From: Actinomycetota bacterium
Lineage (GTDB): Bacteria > Actinomycetota > Geothermincolia > Geothermincolales > RBG-13-55-18
DNA length: 64,000 nucleotides
Direction of reading: 5' to 3'
NCBI GenBank assembly: GCA_040757835.1
Contig: JBFLWJ010000003.1
Coordinates: 263,240-327,239, forward strand
The notes under the pieces are model-generated. The model was not told the origin of the DNA and ran no database searches. It saw only the letters and a list, made by a program, of their open reading frames with translations. Positions 34,981 to 44,821 of the stretch are shown piece after piece. The position numbers and the translations under genes are program-made. Each line of letters begins with the position of its first letter. The stretch's first letter is position 1.

Positions 34981-36021
34981 ATGATCAACACCAGGTTAAC
35001 CGAGATGTTGGGGATCAGGTATCCCGTAATCCAGGCCGGTATGGGGCCCTGGAACACCGACAAGTTGTGCGTAGCGGCGGCCAACGCGGGCGCCCTCGGC
35101 ATCATCAGCACCGTGGGCATCGGGTACCTCTGGACCAAGCCGGAGGAGGGCGGGCCCAAGACCCCCTACGAGTTCCTGCGCTCCATCATCTCCAGCGTAG
35201 GTGAGGCCACGGCGGCGAAGAAGGGGGTGTTCGGGTGCAACATCCCGCTGGCCATCGAGTTCAGAGAGCAGATCGAGGGCCTCATCAAGGCGGTGGGAGA
35301 CGCACGCAGGGAGGACTCGGAACTGGCGGACCGACTCAAGGTGATCATCACTTCCGCCGGCAGTCCGACCCCCTGGACGGATGCCATCAAGGAGACGGGG
35401 TGTTACTGGTTCCACGTGGCTCCCTCCGTCTATCATGCCCTGAAGGGAGAGAAGGCCGGGGCGGACGTGATCATCGCCTCGGGCCGCGAGGGCGGCGGAC
35501 ATGTGGCCTTCGAGCCCATCCACACCATGGTGCTCCTCCCCGCGGTTATCAAGGCGGTGAACGTCCCGGTGGTGGGTGCGGGCGGTTTCGCGGACGGCGC
35601 CAGCCTGGTGGCCGCCCTGTCGCTTGGCGCCATCGGCATACAGATGGGGACACGTTTCATCGCCACCAAGGAGAGCGACTTCCACGACCTGTGGAAGAAC
35701 AAGGTGGTGGAGTCGTCGGAGATGGATTCCCTGGTGGGTATATCCATATTCGGCCCGGCCCGCTATCTGAAGAACGAGGTCTCGGTGAAACTGCACGAGC
35801 TCCTCAAGGGGGGTTTCGAATCCGGTTACGACGAGGGCGTGCTACTCGAGACCAAGGGCATCGCCCTCTCCATCGAGGGTGGTGATCCGGAATGGTCCAT
35901 CTATTTCGGTGGCGAGGCCTCGGGGAGGATCGACAGCATCGTCGGCGTGGAGGAGCTGCTGCTGGGCATCGAGGAGCAGGCCGAGGCCACCATCCGCGAC
36001 CTCCAACTCAACCTGGGCTGA
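34981..36021 (+). CDS. Nitronate monooxygenase family flavoprotein
   Basis: A 346-residue FMN-dependent TIM-barrel enzyme of the 2-nitropropane dioxygenase family, which also includes enoyl-ACP reductase FabK. It begins TRLTEMLGIRYPVIQAGMGP and carries GREGGGHVAFEPIHTMVLLP and the FMN phosphate-binding VPVVGAGGFADGASLVAALS with IGIQMGTRF. The ATG at 34981 follows GGAGGGGG. It stands alone. The physiological substrate is not certain. Confidence 0.9.
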   Translation: MINTRLTEMLGIRYPVIQAGMGPWNTDKLCVAAANAGALGIISTVGIGYLWTKPEEGGPKTPYEFLRSIISSVGEATAAKKGVFGCNIPLAIEFREQIEGLIKAVGDARREDSELADRLKVIITSAGSPTPWTDAIKETGCYWFHVAPSVYHALKGEKAGADVIIASGREGGGHVAFEPIHTMVLLPAVIKAVNVPVVGAGGFADGASLVAALSLGAIGIQMGTRFIATKESDFHDLWKNKVVESSEMDSLVGISIFGPARYLKNEVSVKLHELLKGGFESGYDEGVLLETKGIALSIEGGDPEWSIYFGGEASGRIDSIVGVEELLLGIEEQAEATIRDLQLNLG

Positions 36022-36035
36022 TCAACTGCGTGCCC

Positions 36036-36047
36036 GGGGTCGACCCC
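36036..36047. repeat. GGGGTCGACCCC palindrome after the nitronate monooxygenase gene
   Basis: A perfect 12-base palindrome, the core of the one at 5473-5488, lies 15 bases after the stop codon. The rest of the 242-base gap between the convergent genes shows nothing recognisable. Confidence 0.45.
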
Positions 36048-36263
36048 CGCATGCCATTGGCAAACCCGGGGTCCGCCCGGGCCGTGCCGCAAGCGTCGTC
36101 CTCGCGTGCGCTTACGACCCTGCGGGCGCTTTGAGGCCGCCTCGGCGCCCGGGGCGCTCGCGCTGACGGATCAGGTTCTCGCGCCTCGCGATGACAAGCC
36201 GGCCTGCGGCGCCTCGCACGGTCGGAACTTGCCGCGGCTCCCCACGATGATTTCGGCGTATGC

Positions 36264-37511
36264 CTAACCCTTGAGGAGGATGTGGAAGAAACGCAGGTAG
36301 TCCAGGACATGGCGGGTGGAGAGGAAGTTGCGCCGCACCTTGTCGTGACCGGCGTCCCCCATGCGCTGGGCCGTGGCGGGGCTCTCCAGCAGCAGGCTCA
36401 CCTTCTCCGCCGCCTCGCCGATATCTTCGACCAGGAACCCGGTGACCCCGTCGTCCACCTGCAGCTTGATCCCGCCCACCGCCCCCGCAACCACCGGCTT
36501 GCGTTTCCACATGGCCTCGGTGACGGTGAGGCCGAACCCCTCGCGCAGGGACTTCTGCAGCACCACCGTGGACATGGCCTGGAAGGCGCTGACCTCGACG
36601 TTGCCTATCCCCTGCTGGTTCGAGAGCAGGAAGATGTCGGGGTCGCCCTCGCTGTAGTGAAAGGTCTTCTCGTAGTAGTGCCATCCCTCGGGATCGTCGT
36701 CGGCCATACTCGCCAGGTAGACCAGCTGCAGGTCGTGATGGCGGCGCTTCACGTCGCGGTAGCAATCGATGAGCCCCAGGGGGTCCTTCCAGGGGTCGAA
36801 GCGGGAGACCTGCAACATGATGGGACGGGACTCGTTCACGCCGTAACGGCGGGCGATATCCGATTGCACCCGCTTCTCGGGGATGATGTTCTTCGCGCTC
36901 AGCGGGTCGATGGAGGGGGGGATGAAGGCCAGGCAGGGCACCTCGAGGGGCGTCTTGATGTACCTGTCCATGGTGAAGACGGCCCCGTCGTAGAGGTCTA
37001 TGTAAGGTTTGAGGAATTCCCACGCGTCGTCCTGGGCGAAGGTGGAGTCGATGTGGCAGCGCCAGATGAACCTGGCCTTGCGCGTCTTCGTGCCCTCCAG
37101 GGAAGCGATCATCGCGCAGGGCTGGGGGTCATGCACGATGACGAAATCGTACTCCTGGTCGCAGTCGGCGGCGTTCTCCTCGCATACCGCGAGGTACTTC
37201 GCCTTCATCTCGTCGGTGATGGGGATGTCCATGCCCTGCAGGGAGTTGTGGAACAGCTTGGTGATGGTGAAGAAATCGGAGTCGCCCTGCAGCAGGTGCC
37301 ACTCCGCCTGCAGCCCCACGCTGTTCATCAGCGGCACTAGCGTGTAGAGCAGCTCGGCCACCCCGCCGCCGTGGGCGGTGCTGTTCACGTGCGCCACCCG
37401 CGCGCCCTTCAGGCCCTCCGCGAGCTCGAGGATCTCCTCGATTACCTCGTCGCCGGCGACGCCGCGGTAACTCTCGATGTTCTTCGGCTGGACCGGAACC
37501 AGGGGCAGCAT
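36264..37511 (-). CDS. treT: Trehalose glycosyltransferring synthase (TreT-type GT4)
   Basis: A 415-residue GT-B glycosyltransferase. The N-terminus ARVAHVNSTAHGGGVAELLY and FVIVHDPQPCAMIASLEG, the RFIWRCHIDST segment and the C-terminal REGFGLTVTEAMWKRKPVVA match the TreT group, which makes trehalose from a nucleotide-glucose donor and glucose. The E-x7-E type donor site is in EGFGLTVTE. The ATG follows GGAGGTC. With otsA and otsB it gives the cell two trehalose routes. It is convergent with the nitronate monooxygenase gene. Confidence 0.88.
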   Translation of the reverse strand: MLPLVPVQPKNIESYRGVAGDEVIEEILELAEGLKGARVAHVNSTAHGGGVAELLYTLVPLMNSVGLQAEWHLLQGDSDFFTITKLFHNSLQGMDIPITDEMKAKYLAVCEENAADCDQEYDFVIVHDPQPCAMIASLEGTKTRKARFIWRCHIDSTFAQDDAWEFLKPYIDLYDGAVFTMDRYIKTPLEVPCLAFIPPSIDPLSAKNIIPEKRVQSDIARRYGVNESRPIMLQVSRFDPWKDPLGLIDCYRDVKRRHHDLQLVYLASMADDDPEGWHYYEKTFHYSEGDPDIFLLSNQQGIGNVEVSAFQAMSTVVLQKSLREGFGLTVTEAMWKRKPVVAGAVGGIKLQVDDGVTGFLVEDIGEAAEKVSLLLESPATAQRMGDAGHDKVRRNFLSTRHVLDYLRFFHILLKG

Positions 37512-37548
37512 ATACGACCTCCATCCGAACTCACGCCGGGCGATCCGC

Positions 37549-39690
37549 CTAGAGCTTGTACCTCTCCACCAGGCCCTTCATGTTGTCGGCAAGACCGGTG
37601 AGCTGCTGGCTGGTGGCGGTCAATTCCTCCATCGCGGCCGCCTGCTCCTGGGAGGAGGCGGACAGCTCCTCGCTGTTCGAGGCGTTCTGCTCCGCGATGT
37701 TGCGGATCTCCTCCATGGCCTTCATTATCCGCTCGCCCAGCATCAACTGCCTCTTGGTGGTCTCGGCGATGGCGCTCGACAGCTCGGCCGACCTGCTCAC
37801 GTACTCGTTGATCCTCTCAAGGCTGTTGCCGGTGACCTGCACAACCTGCATGCCCTCGGAGACCTCCTTCGACGCTCTCTCCGCCTGCTCCACCGCCGAC
37901 CTGGTGTTCGCCTGGATGCCCCTCACCAGGGTGGCGATGCGGGCCGTCGACGCTGTGGACTCCACGGCGAGCTTGCGCACCTCTTCCGCCACCACGGAGA
38001 AGCCACGGCCCTGCTCCTGCGCCCGCGCCGCCTCGATGGCCGCGTTGAGCGCCAGCAGGTTGGTCTGGTCGGCGATGTTGTCGATCACCTCTCCCACGAT
38101 CCCTATCTCCTCCGACTGCTCGCCCAGGGTCTTGATGGTCTCGACCGCGTCGCCGATGCTCTCCCTCACCCTGGTCATCTTCTCGATGGCGACCGCGGCG
38201 TCGTTCCTGCCCTCCTCGGCCAGGCTGGACGATGTCATGCTGGCCTCTGCCCCCTCGTCGGCCTGGCTTGCGCTGAGCTCCAGGGCACCGTGTATCTCGG
38301 TGCTCAGCGAATACACTTCCTCCGCCATGCGGGCCTCCCGGTTGGCGCTCTCCGCCATCTGCTGGATGATCCCGGAGAGCTGGTCCAGGGAGGACTGGAT
38401 CTGCTGCGAGGTGGCGGCTACCCCCGACGCTCCCCCGCTCGTCTCGTCGGCCGCGCTCAGCGTCCGGGCGCTCAGGGCGTGCAGGCTCCTCAGCATATCC
38501 GAAAAGGCCGCGGTGAGCTGACCCACGTCATCCGAGGATGACATATCCAGATGCACCGTGAGGTCCCCTTCCGCCACCGAAGCGGCCGTCGCCCTCATGT
38601 CCCTGATAGGAACGGAGATGCTGTCCGAGGTGATCTTTCCCAGGTAATAGGCAAAAGGAAGCGCGATGAGCACGATGATCAGGTAAAAAAACGTCAGCGA
38701 TGCGACCTCGCTCAGCATGGACTCCAGGGGACTTATCTGGACCAGGGAATAACCAGTATCCGAGATGGGAGCGATGGCCGCCACCATGGTCATGCTTTTG
38801 TTGAGGGTGGACTTTTCGCCGCTCTCGAGCAGTTCCACCAGGAGCTCGTCGGACTCCTCCTCCTCCACGCCTTCCCCCAGGACGACGCGGTCGACCACCC
38901 GCCCCCGTTCGTCGACGAGGATGACCATGCCGTCATCCGCAGAACCGAAGGAAACGGCGGTGTCTTCGTAGGCTTTCTCCGACCTCCAGGACTCCAGGGC
39001 GGCGGTCTCACCGGCCATCAGGGTGGTGCTCTCTTCCTGCCGTTCCATCTCGCTGGACTGCCCGCCGAAGATGTAACCGGTGGCCGCCACCGTCCACCCG
39101 ATGATGAGGATGACGACGCACATGACCATCCCCAGGATGACGATGCGGCTCTTCAGCCGCAGGCCGCCGCTGTAACCCCGTTGCCAGTGGAGGGAGTATG
39201 CCGTCCTGCGCAGCGGTTCGACGGTGCTGTAGAGGATGTAGGCTTGCAGGTAGGCGGCGAAGAGCGCGATGCCGAACGTGATCACTCCGTAGACAAGACA
39301 GAGAAAGGCGTTGTAGTCCGCCATGAGATGCAGCAGGACCGATTCGATCACCGCGGCCGCCGAACCCGCCGCGAGCACGGTCAGGGCCATTGCCGTGGGA
39401 TAAGAGTCTATGGCCTTCAGCGCGGCGGCGGCGCCAGGTGCGTCTTCGCGTGCTCCGCCCCCAGCGCCGGGAGAGGCCGCCTTGAATATGCGGTTGGTCC
39501 TCGAAACAAGGTAGATGACCGCCGGCGGCACCACTATGCCGATGGCGATGAGCGTGATGAACAGCCATTTCAGCATCATCTGGGCATCGAAACGGAAGAC
39601 GATCAGAGACGCGGCGGCCGTGGCGATAAGGAAGAACAATATGGGGCTGCCGACTCCTAGCAGATAGATCCTGCGTTTGAGATCCCGCAT
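37549..39690 (-). CDS. Methyl-accepting chemotaxis protein
   Basis: A 713-residue chemoreceptor with about six predicted membrane helices in the first 380 residues, an extracytoplasmic segment between the last two (about residues 215-335), a HAMP-like linker ([20 protein letters not shown]) and a long signalling domain whose hairpin tip reads [20 protein letters not shown]. It would control CheA in response to an external or membrane signal. The ATG at 39690 is the best placed for the AAAGG site; ATG 39696 and GTG 39699 are alternatives. No che genes are nearby. Confidence 0.93.
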   Translation of the reverse strand: MRDLKRRIYLLGVGSPILFFLIATAAASLIVFRFDAQMMLKWLFITLIAIGIVVPPAVIYLVSRTNRIFKAASPGAGGGAREDAPGAAAALKAIDSYPTAMALTVLAAGSAAAVIESVLLHLMADYNAFLCLVYGVITFGIALFAAYLQAYILYSTVEPLRRTAYSLHWQRGYSGGLRLKSRIVILGMVMCVVILIIGWTVAATGYIFGGQSSEMERQEESTTLMAGETAALESWRSEKAYEDTAVSFGSADDGMVILVDERGRVVDRVVLGEGVEEEESDELLVELLESGEKSTLNKSMTMVAAIAPISDTGYSLVQISPLESMLSEVASLTFFYLIIVLIALPFAYYLGKITSDSISVPIRDMRATAASVAEGDLTVHLDMSSSDDVGQLTAAFSDMLRSLHALSARTLSAADETSGGASGVAATSQQIQSSLDQLSGIIQQMAESANREARMAEEVYSLSTEIHGALELSASQADEGAEASMTSSSLAEEGRNDAAVAIEKMTRVRESIGDAVETIKTLGEQSEEIGIVGEVIDNIADQTNLLALNAAIEAARAQEQGRGFSVVAEEVRKLAVESTASTARIATLVRGIQANTRSAVEQAERASKEVSEGMQVVQVTGNSLERINEYVSRSAELSSAIAETTKRQLMLGERIMKAMEEIRNIAEQNASNSEELSASSQEQAAAMEELTATSQQLTGLADNMKGLVERYKL

Positions 39691-40030
39691 CAGCATCACC
39701 TTTCAGGGAAACGGCATCTTGCACAGCACGATCACGCCCCCCGGTTGCGACCGCCTGCTTCCCCATCATCTTTCCTCGCTATAGCAATTCTAACACCAAA
39801 TCAGGGCACATGAGCGTCCCGGGCACGGTGCCCGGATCAAGGGATAGGACCGGCAATGATCGGGCCCGCCGTCCAGGCCGGCTCCCGCGCCGCAGGCGTT
39901 CCGGGGGGACGGAGACCGGGCCCGGCTCCTTCAATCCCGGGCGTGGATATGCTACCTTCCAGGAAAGCGGGAAATTGCGCCTGAGAGCGCGGCCCCCCTA
40001 CACGGTCACAGCGCGGAAGGAGATGATCGC
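39691..40030. other. 340-base gene-free stretch with a 17-base inverted repeat
   Basis: This gap separates the divergent chemoreceptor and nitroreductase genes. CCGGGCACGGTGCCCGG at 39819-39835 is a perfect 8+1+8 inverted repeat, either a hairpin or an operator. TAGAAT and TATAGC on the minus strand near 39780-39793 could be -10 elements for the chemoreceptor. Nothing else was recognised. Confidence 0.4.
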
Positions 40031-40552
40031 ATGGCCATGAAGCTGTTCGAGGAGCGGCGCAGCATCCGCAGATACGGCGACCGCCCGGTGGAGGAGGAGA
40101 AGCTCGCGGCGGTGCTGGAGGCGGCGCGACAGGCGCCCTCATGGGCCAACATGCAGTGCTGGACCTACGTCGTGGTCAGGGACGCCGGCATCAAGGAGGC
40201 CGTGGCCGCGACCCTTGAAAACAACCCCGGCCAGAAGGCGGTCCTCGCCGCCCCGGTGCTCATCGTGGCGTGCGCCGACCCGGAGAGGTCCGGCACCGTG
40301 AACGGCCAGCCCTACTACATGCTGGACATCGGCATCAGCATGCAGCAGCTCATGCTGGAGGCCTGGGACCAGGGCCTGGGCACGTGCTGGATCGGCTGGG
40401 TCAAGGAAGACGAGATCCGCGCCATCCTGGGAATCCCGGATAACATCCGCGTCGTCGCCCTCACCCCCCTCGGCTACCCCGCCGTGCTGCCGGAAAGCCC
40501 GGGGCGTAAACCCCTGCGGGAGGCTGTCCGCTACGACCGCTGGGGAGATTAG
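40031..40552 (+). CDS. Nitroreductase family protein
   Basis: A 173-residue FMN-dependent oxidoreductase. The N-terminal KLFEERRSIRRYGDRPVEEE and AARQAPSWANMQCWTYVVV contain the FMN phosphate-binding RRSxRxY motif, and LGIPDNIRVVALTPLGYPAV is the usual C-terminal strand. The length is that of the shorter nitroreductases. AAGGAG precedes the ATG. The substrate is not known; it stands alone. Confidence 0.93.
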   Translation: MAMKLFEERRSIRRYGDRPVEEEKLAAVLEAARQAPSWANMQCWTYVVVRDAGIKEAVAATLENNPGQKAVLAAPVLIVACADPERSGTVNGQPYYMLDIGISMQQLMLEAWDQGLGTCWIGWVKEDEIRAILGIPDNIRVVALTPLGYPAVLPESPGRKPLREAVRYDRWGD

Positions 40553-40649
40553 GGGTGGGCCGGGCGACCTTGACCTTGCATAAGGCTAAACGTACTAAAT
40601 GATTTCTCCGAAAAAGAGATATAGTACTACTTCTACCCGGGAGGAAGAG

Positions 40650-41729
40650 ATGCGTATCAGGAAGTGCAAGGTCTGCGGTTTTCCCTACTGGCTTGCCAGG
40701 TCGCTGGTGTGGAACGGCAACGGCACCATCACCAGCAAGAACCGGCCCGATTTCCGCACCCTGATCATCGAGGCCGATTATATCTCGGAGATCTTCAGAA
40801 AGATCGAGAAGGCGCTGGGCGTATCCATCCAGCACCTCGTCTTCGAGGCGCAGCGCAACGCCGCCAAGGACGTCATCGATGGCAATATAGACAGGGTGCG
40901 CTGGGCGATCCGCTATGTCCCGGGGGTGCGCAGGCTGGTCATCACCTACTTCAACCGCATGGCCTCCTGGACCGGTCAGGGTTATGCCAAGACCATCTCC
41001 TACGGCAAGAAGGGCGCCGGCGCGGCGATCATCCGCAACCCCTTCAACAAGGACCTCATGTCCGCGGTGGTGGTGGGCGCGCTGGAGAGCCTGGGCGAGG
41101 CGCCATACGACTACCACTGGGAAAAGCGGGACGGAGACGACGTCATCGTGGTCGAGCCCACCGGTGAGCACCCGGATATCTCGGAGCGCCTCACTTACAC
41201 CACCCCGCCGCTCCTGCCTGGTGACCGCCGCTACGAGAGCTGTCCGGGCTGCGGCGTGCCCGTGCTCCTCAATGGAATGGAGTGGCGGGAGAACGAGGGG
41301 TTGATGATCGACACGAAGCGCGGGGTGCGCATGGTCGTGGCGGAGATATATACCACGGGGGTAGTGCTGCGCGAACTGGCCCGGGAACTGGGGGAGGACG
41401 TCTACCCCATCATCGTGGACGCGCAGCGCGAGTTCTCGCTGGAGCATATCCGAGGCGAGTTCCTCTCCGCACCGGGGCCGCGGGAGGATGCCGGCAAAGA
41501 CGCTCTCTACCGCGACGTGCTGGACAGTATCGCCCTGCGCGGCCAGGGAAACCCGGCCATCCAGGAGATGGATGGAGGGAGACTGGTGATAAGGGTCGAG
41601 AACCCCTTCGACGAGCACGTGCTCGCCGGTCAACTCGCCGCCCTCTACGAGCTGGCAGAGGGCAAGCGGCCGCGGGTCAGCTGGGAAGCCTCCGGCCCCT
41701 CCACCGTCGTCTATACCCTCACCGCCTGA
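40650..41729 (+). CDS. Double-module protein with two CxxC ribbons, unknown function (paralogue A)
   Basis: A 359-residue protein built as a tandem duplication. Each half begins with a zinc-ribbon-like knuckle (CKVCGFPYW at the start, CPGCGVPVL near residue 200), followed by an alpha/beta domain of about 150 residues with a central helical segment (ISEIFRKIEKALGVSIQHLV; LRELARELGEDVYPIIVDAQ). The ATG at 40650 follows GGGAGGAAGAG. A second protein of the same design is at 43598, with otsA between them. The size and fold pattern recall small-molecule-binding V4R-like domains, but I cannot support that assignment. Confidence 0.8.
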   Translation: MRIRKCKVCGFPYWLARSLVWNGNGTITSKNRPDFRTLIIEADYISEIFRKIEKALGVSIQHLVFEAQRNAAKDVIDGNIDRVRWAIRYVPGVRRLVITYFNRMASWTGQGYAKTISYGKKGAGAAIIRNPFNKDLMSAVVVGALESLGEAPYDYHWEKRDGDDVIVVEPTGEHPDISERLTYTTPPLLPGDRRYESCPGCGVPVLLNGMEWRENEGLMIDTKRGVRMVVAEIYTTGVVLRELARELGEDVYPIIVDAQREFSLEHIRGEFLSAPGPREDAGKDALYRDVLDSIALRGQGNPAIQEMDGGRLVIRVENPFDEHVLAGQLAALYELAEGKRPRVSWEASGPSTVVYTLTA

Positions 41730-41803
41730 GACCCCCGGGCGCGCTCCCCGGCCGCCCCCGGGCGGCCGGCCGTGCTAAACTGTTGCCAGGAAGGGGGTGC
41801 GCC

Positions 41804-43408
41804 TTGGACGCAGAGATCCTGGAATTCGACGAACTCGACCTGGAGACCGTCACGCCGCGCCAGGTGCGCCAGTACCTCAGGGACAAGTTCGTCATCGTGG
41901 CCTCCAACCGTGGCCCGGTGGAGTTCCGGCGCGACAGGGACGGGACGGTCAAGGCCTTCCGCGGCGCGGGCGGGGTGGTCACCGCCATGTCCACCGCCCT
42001 GGTGGCCACCGATGCGGTGTGGATATCAAGCATGCGCACCAGGGAGGACGCCCTCATGGCCAGGGAGGCCCCCTACGGGCGCCTGGCCATGCCCCCCGAC
42101 AAGCCGCAGTACTCGGTCAAGTTCATCGTCCCGGACGTGAGCGACTTCCAGCAGTACTACAGCGTCATCAGCAACTCCATCCTCTGGCCCCTGCAGCATT
42201 ACCTCTTCGACGTGCTGCGGCGGCCGGCCATCGACGAGTCGGTCCACGAGGCCTGGAACAACGGCTACCGCAAGGTCAACCGCCTCTTCGCCGACGAGAT
42301 CGTCCGCGAGATACGCTCCACCGAGAAGAAGCCCCTCGTCTTCCTCCAGGACTACCACCTCTACCTTTGCGCCCAGTACATCAGGCGCAAGGAGCCTGAC
42401 GTCCTCATCCACCATTTCACCCACAGCCCCTGGGCGCAGCCGGACTACTTCCGCCTGCTCCCCCAGGGCATGCGGCGTGAACTGCTGCAGGGCATGCTGG
42501 CCAACGACATCCTGGGCTTCCACACCCCCCATTACGTAAACAACTTCCTGCAGTGCTGCCGCGAGGGTGAGGCGGTAAGGGTTTCCGTGGACGCCAAGCG
42601 GCGCCTGGTGCGCCAGGGGTCCCGCGAGACCTTGGTCCGCCATTACCCCATCTCCATCGACCACGAGGCCTTGAAGCGGACGGCCGCGCGCCCGGACGTC
42701 GCCAGGCACCAGGCCCGGCTGCGCGAGCTGGCGGGGGGACGCAAACTGCTGGTTAGGGTGGACCGCGTCGAGCCCTCCAAGAACATCATGCGCGGCCTGC
42801 AGAGCTATGAGCTCTTCCTGCGCCGCAACCCCAAGTGGCACAACCGCGTGGTCTTCGCCAACTTCCTCTATCCGTCCCGGCTGGACCTGAAGGAGTACCG
42901 GGACCTGCAGCGCGATATCGAGGAGGCCTCCAGGGCCATAAACGCCGATTTCGGCAGCCTGGACTGGGAACCCGTCCACCTGGAGGTGGAGGACAATTAC
43001 CCGCGCTCCGTGGCAGCCCTCATGGAGTTCGACACCCTCCTGGTCAACCCGGTCGCCGACGGCATGAACCTGGTCTCTAAGGAGGGGGCGGTCCTCAACC
43101 GCCGGGACGGCGTCGTTATCCTCTCGGTGAACGCCGGGGCCTACCAGGAGATGCGCGGCGCGGTGTTCCCGGTCAACCCCCTGGACATCGCGGAGACCGC
43201 CGATGCCATCCGCCGGGCCCTGGAGACCGGGGAGAGGAGGCGCAAGTCCATGGCCGCCGCGGCGCGGGAGGTGGTGCAGGCCAATACCTCCTTCAAGTGG
43301 TTCCTGCAGCAGATGCGCGCCCTAAGGCGGGTGGAGAAGCAGCGCGAGGCGGGCGACAAGGAGACGGTGGGGCTGGTGGAGATGCCCCGCTACGAACGCT
43401 TCGAATGA
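41804..43408 (+). CDS. otsA: Trehalose-6-phosphate synthase (GT20)
   Basis: A 534-residue GT20 enzyme transferring glucose from a nucleotide donor to glucose 6-phosphate. It has IVASNRGPVEFRRD, AFRGAGGVVTAMSTAL with the glycine loop, FLQDYHLYLCAQYIRRKEPD, HTPHYVNNF, the donor site LVRVDRVEPSKNIMRGLQSY and LVNPVADGMNLVSKEGAVLN. TTG at 41804 is supported by AGGAAGGGGG upstream. It is somewhat longer than the usual 450-500 residues, from a short N-terminal extension and a charged tail. It sits between two paralogous zinc-ribbon genes. Confidence 0.93.
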   Translation: MDAEILEFDELDLETVTPRQVRQYLRDKFVIVASNRGPVEFRRDRDGTVKAFRGAGGVVTAMSTALVATDAVWISSMRTREDALMAREAPYGRLAMPPDKPQYSVKFIVPDVSDFQQYYSVISNSILWPLQHYLFDVLRRPAIDESVHEAWNNGYRKVNRLFADEIVREIRSTEKKPLVFLQDYHLYLCAQYIRRKEPDVLIHHFTHSPWAQPDYFRLLPQGMRRELLQGMLANDILGFHTPHYVNNFLQCCREGEAVRVSVDAKRRLVRQGSRETLVRHYPISIDHEALKRTAARPDVARHQARLRELAGGRKLLVRVDRVEPSKNIMRGLQSYELFLRRNPKWHNRVVFANFLYPSRLDLKEYRDLQRDIEEASRAINADFGSLDWEPVHLEVEDNYPRSVAALMEFDTLLVNPVADGMNLVSKEGAVLNRRDGVVILSVNAGAYQEMRGAVFPVNPLDIAETADAIRRALETGERRRKSMAAAAREVVQANTSFKWFLQQMRALRRVEKQREAGDKETVGLVEMPRYERFE

Positions 43409-43429
43409 CATCCCATGGGATCAGCCTAT

Positions 43430-43521
43430 GGGGTCAGCCCCTGACATGTGACATTTTCAATAGCGGTATCTTCTTCAATCTTGTCAGAACGAGAAAATGT
43501 CACATGTCAGGGGCTGACCCC
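43430..43521. repeat. REPIN-like element, copy 2
   Basis: A 92-base element with inverted arms starting GGGGTCAGCCCCTGACATGT at the left and ending with the reverse complement at the right. Its central 40 bases between the arms are identical, in reverse complement, to those of the element at 48239-48330. It lies 20 bases after the otsA stop codon. Confidence 0.93.
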
Positions 43522-43597
43522 GCCCACTACTAATGGAAAGCGGCCGATTATCCGATAATCTCTGCAGGTTTTTTTACCGATTCAGGAGGGGTTAGCC

Positions 43598-44701
43598 ATG
43601 GCCGATTGCTGCAGGGAATGCGGGGTCCCCAGGCTGCTGAGCTTGACGCAAGCCTGGCGTGAAGGGTGCATCATCGACACCACCAGCGGTTCGGCCAGCC
43701 TGTGCGTCTACGAGGCCTCCTACCCCACGGCGCTCATCAGGGAACTCGAGGAGCGCCTGGGCATCCCGCTCGACCGCATCGTGTACCTGGCGGGCACCCA
43801 CGCGGCGGTAAAGGTGCTGGGCGTGCTCTATGAATCGCACCCCCTGGTGGGGAAGCTGCTCTTCAGCGCCCCGCTCCACCGCATGACCGAGCGCATCCTG
43901 GTGAAGTTCGGGAGGGCCATCGGGGTGGCCAACGTGGAGATCCTGGAGCGGCACAGGAGAGAGGGCGCCCTGGTGATGATCGAGGACCCCTTCGACCTCT
44001 CCAACTGCCTCGCCATCATCTCCGGCATACTTCAGATCGCGGACGGATGCCAGATCGCCTACGAGATCCTGGAGGGCGGCGGGCCGGACGGTAGCGCCTC
44101 CGCCGGCGCGGCGGCCGACGGTTCCTATCTGGTGCGCTTCTTCCCAGCCCCCGCGGAGGACGGCGAGGAGGAGGCCTATCAACGCCTCTTCGCGGAGAAC
44201 CTCTCCCCCGGGAGCACCGGGGGCAAGGAGCTGGCCCGCTGCGGGAAATGCGGCGCCCCGCGCGCCTTCGGAGATCTCCTCTCGTTCGACCTTGGGAAGG
44301 GCCTGATACGCGAGCGTGCGGGGGGAGAACGCGTCATCCTCATGGGGGTGCACGGTCTCAACACCATCATCCGTGAGCTTACCTGGGAACTGGGGCAGGT
44401 GGTCGGCGAGACCTTCATCGCCTTCGAGCGCCAGCACCTCCTCGCCAGGCTGCGGGGCGGGGGTGGCGTGAGCATCTCCCTGCATGAGGACCCCCTGCGC
44501 GAGTATCTAGCCCTGCGGGGACTGGGATATCTCCGCGAGGTGCGGGACGGGGACGGGGGGACATCCTTCGTGGTGGAGAACGCCTTCATCGCTCCCCTGG
44601 TGGCCGGCCGCCTGCTCGCCATGTGGGAAACGGAGTACGGCCGCACCGGCTCCTACGAGTTCGACGTCTCCGACGATGTCCTCCGCCTCTTCATCCACTG
44701 A
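43598..44701 (+). CDS. Double-module protein with two CxxC ribbons, unknown function (paralogue B)
   Basis: A 367-residue protein with the same duplicated layout as the one at 40650. An N-terminal CRECGVPRLL knuckle and its domain (LIRELEERLGIPLDRIVYLA) are followed near residue 210 by a second CGKCGAPRAF and a domain with TIIRELTWELGQVVGETFIA. The two halves are joined by a glycine- and alanine-rich linker near residues 165-175. The repeated ELExxLG helix is the clearest shared motif among all four modules. A GGAGG ribosome site is present. REPIN-like elements lie on both sides. The function is unknown. Confidence 0.8.
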   Translation: MADCCRECGVPRLLSLTQAWREGCIIDTTSGSASLCVYEASYPTALIRELEERLGIPLDRIVYLAGTHAAVKVLGVLYESHPLVGKLLFSAPLHRMTERILVKFGRAIGVANVEILERHRREGALVMIEDPFDLSNCLAIISGILQIADGCQIAYEILEGGGPDGSASAGAAADGSYLVRFFPAPAEDGEEEAYQRLFAENLSPGSTGGKELARCGKCGAPRAFGDLLSFDLGKGLIRERAGGERVILMGVHGLNTIIRELTWELGQVVGETFIAFERQHLLARLRGGGGVSISLHEDPLREYLALRGLGYLREVRDGDGGTSFVVENAFIAPLVAGRLLAMWETEYGRTGSYEFDVSDDVLRLFIH

Positions 44702-44713
44702 GCGCAAACCAAT

Positions 44714-44803
44714 GGGGTCAGCCCCTGACATGTGACATGCTGGTTGGCTCGAGGCTCTGGTTGCTGCTACGCAACACAATGTCACATGTCAGGGGCTGAC
44801 CCC
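44714..44803. repeat. REPIN-like element, copy 3
   Basis: A 90-base element between the convergent paralogue B and nucleotide-sugar dehydrogenase genes. Its arms match the consensus, but its central sequence differs from the other copies. It shares the short motif TTGC-TACGCAAC with the spacer of copy 1 (GTTGCGTAACGGCAAC). Confidence 0.92.
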
Positions 44804-44821
44804 ATGTTGACCGGCGTGCCG

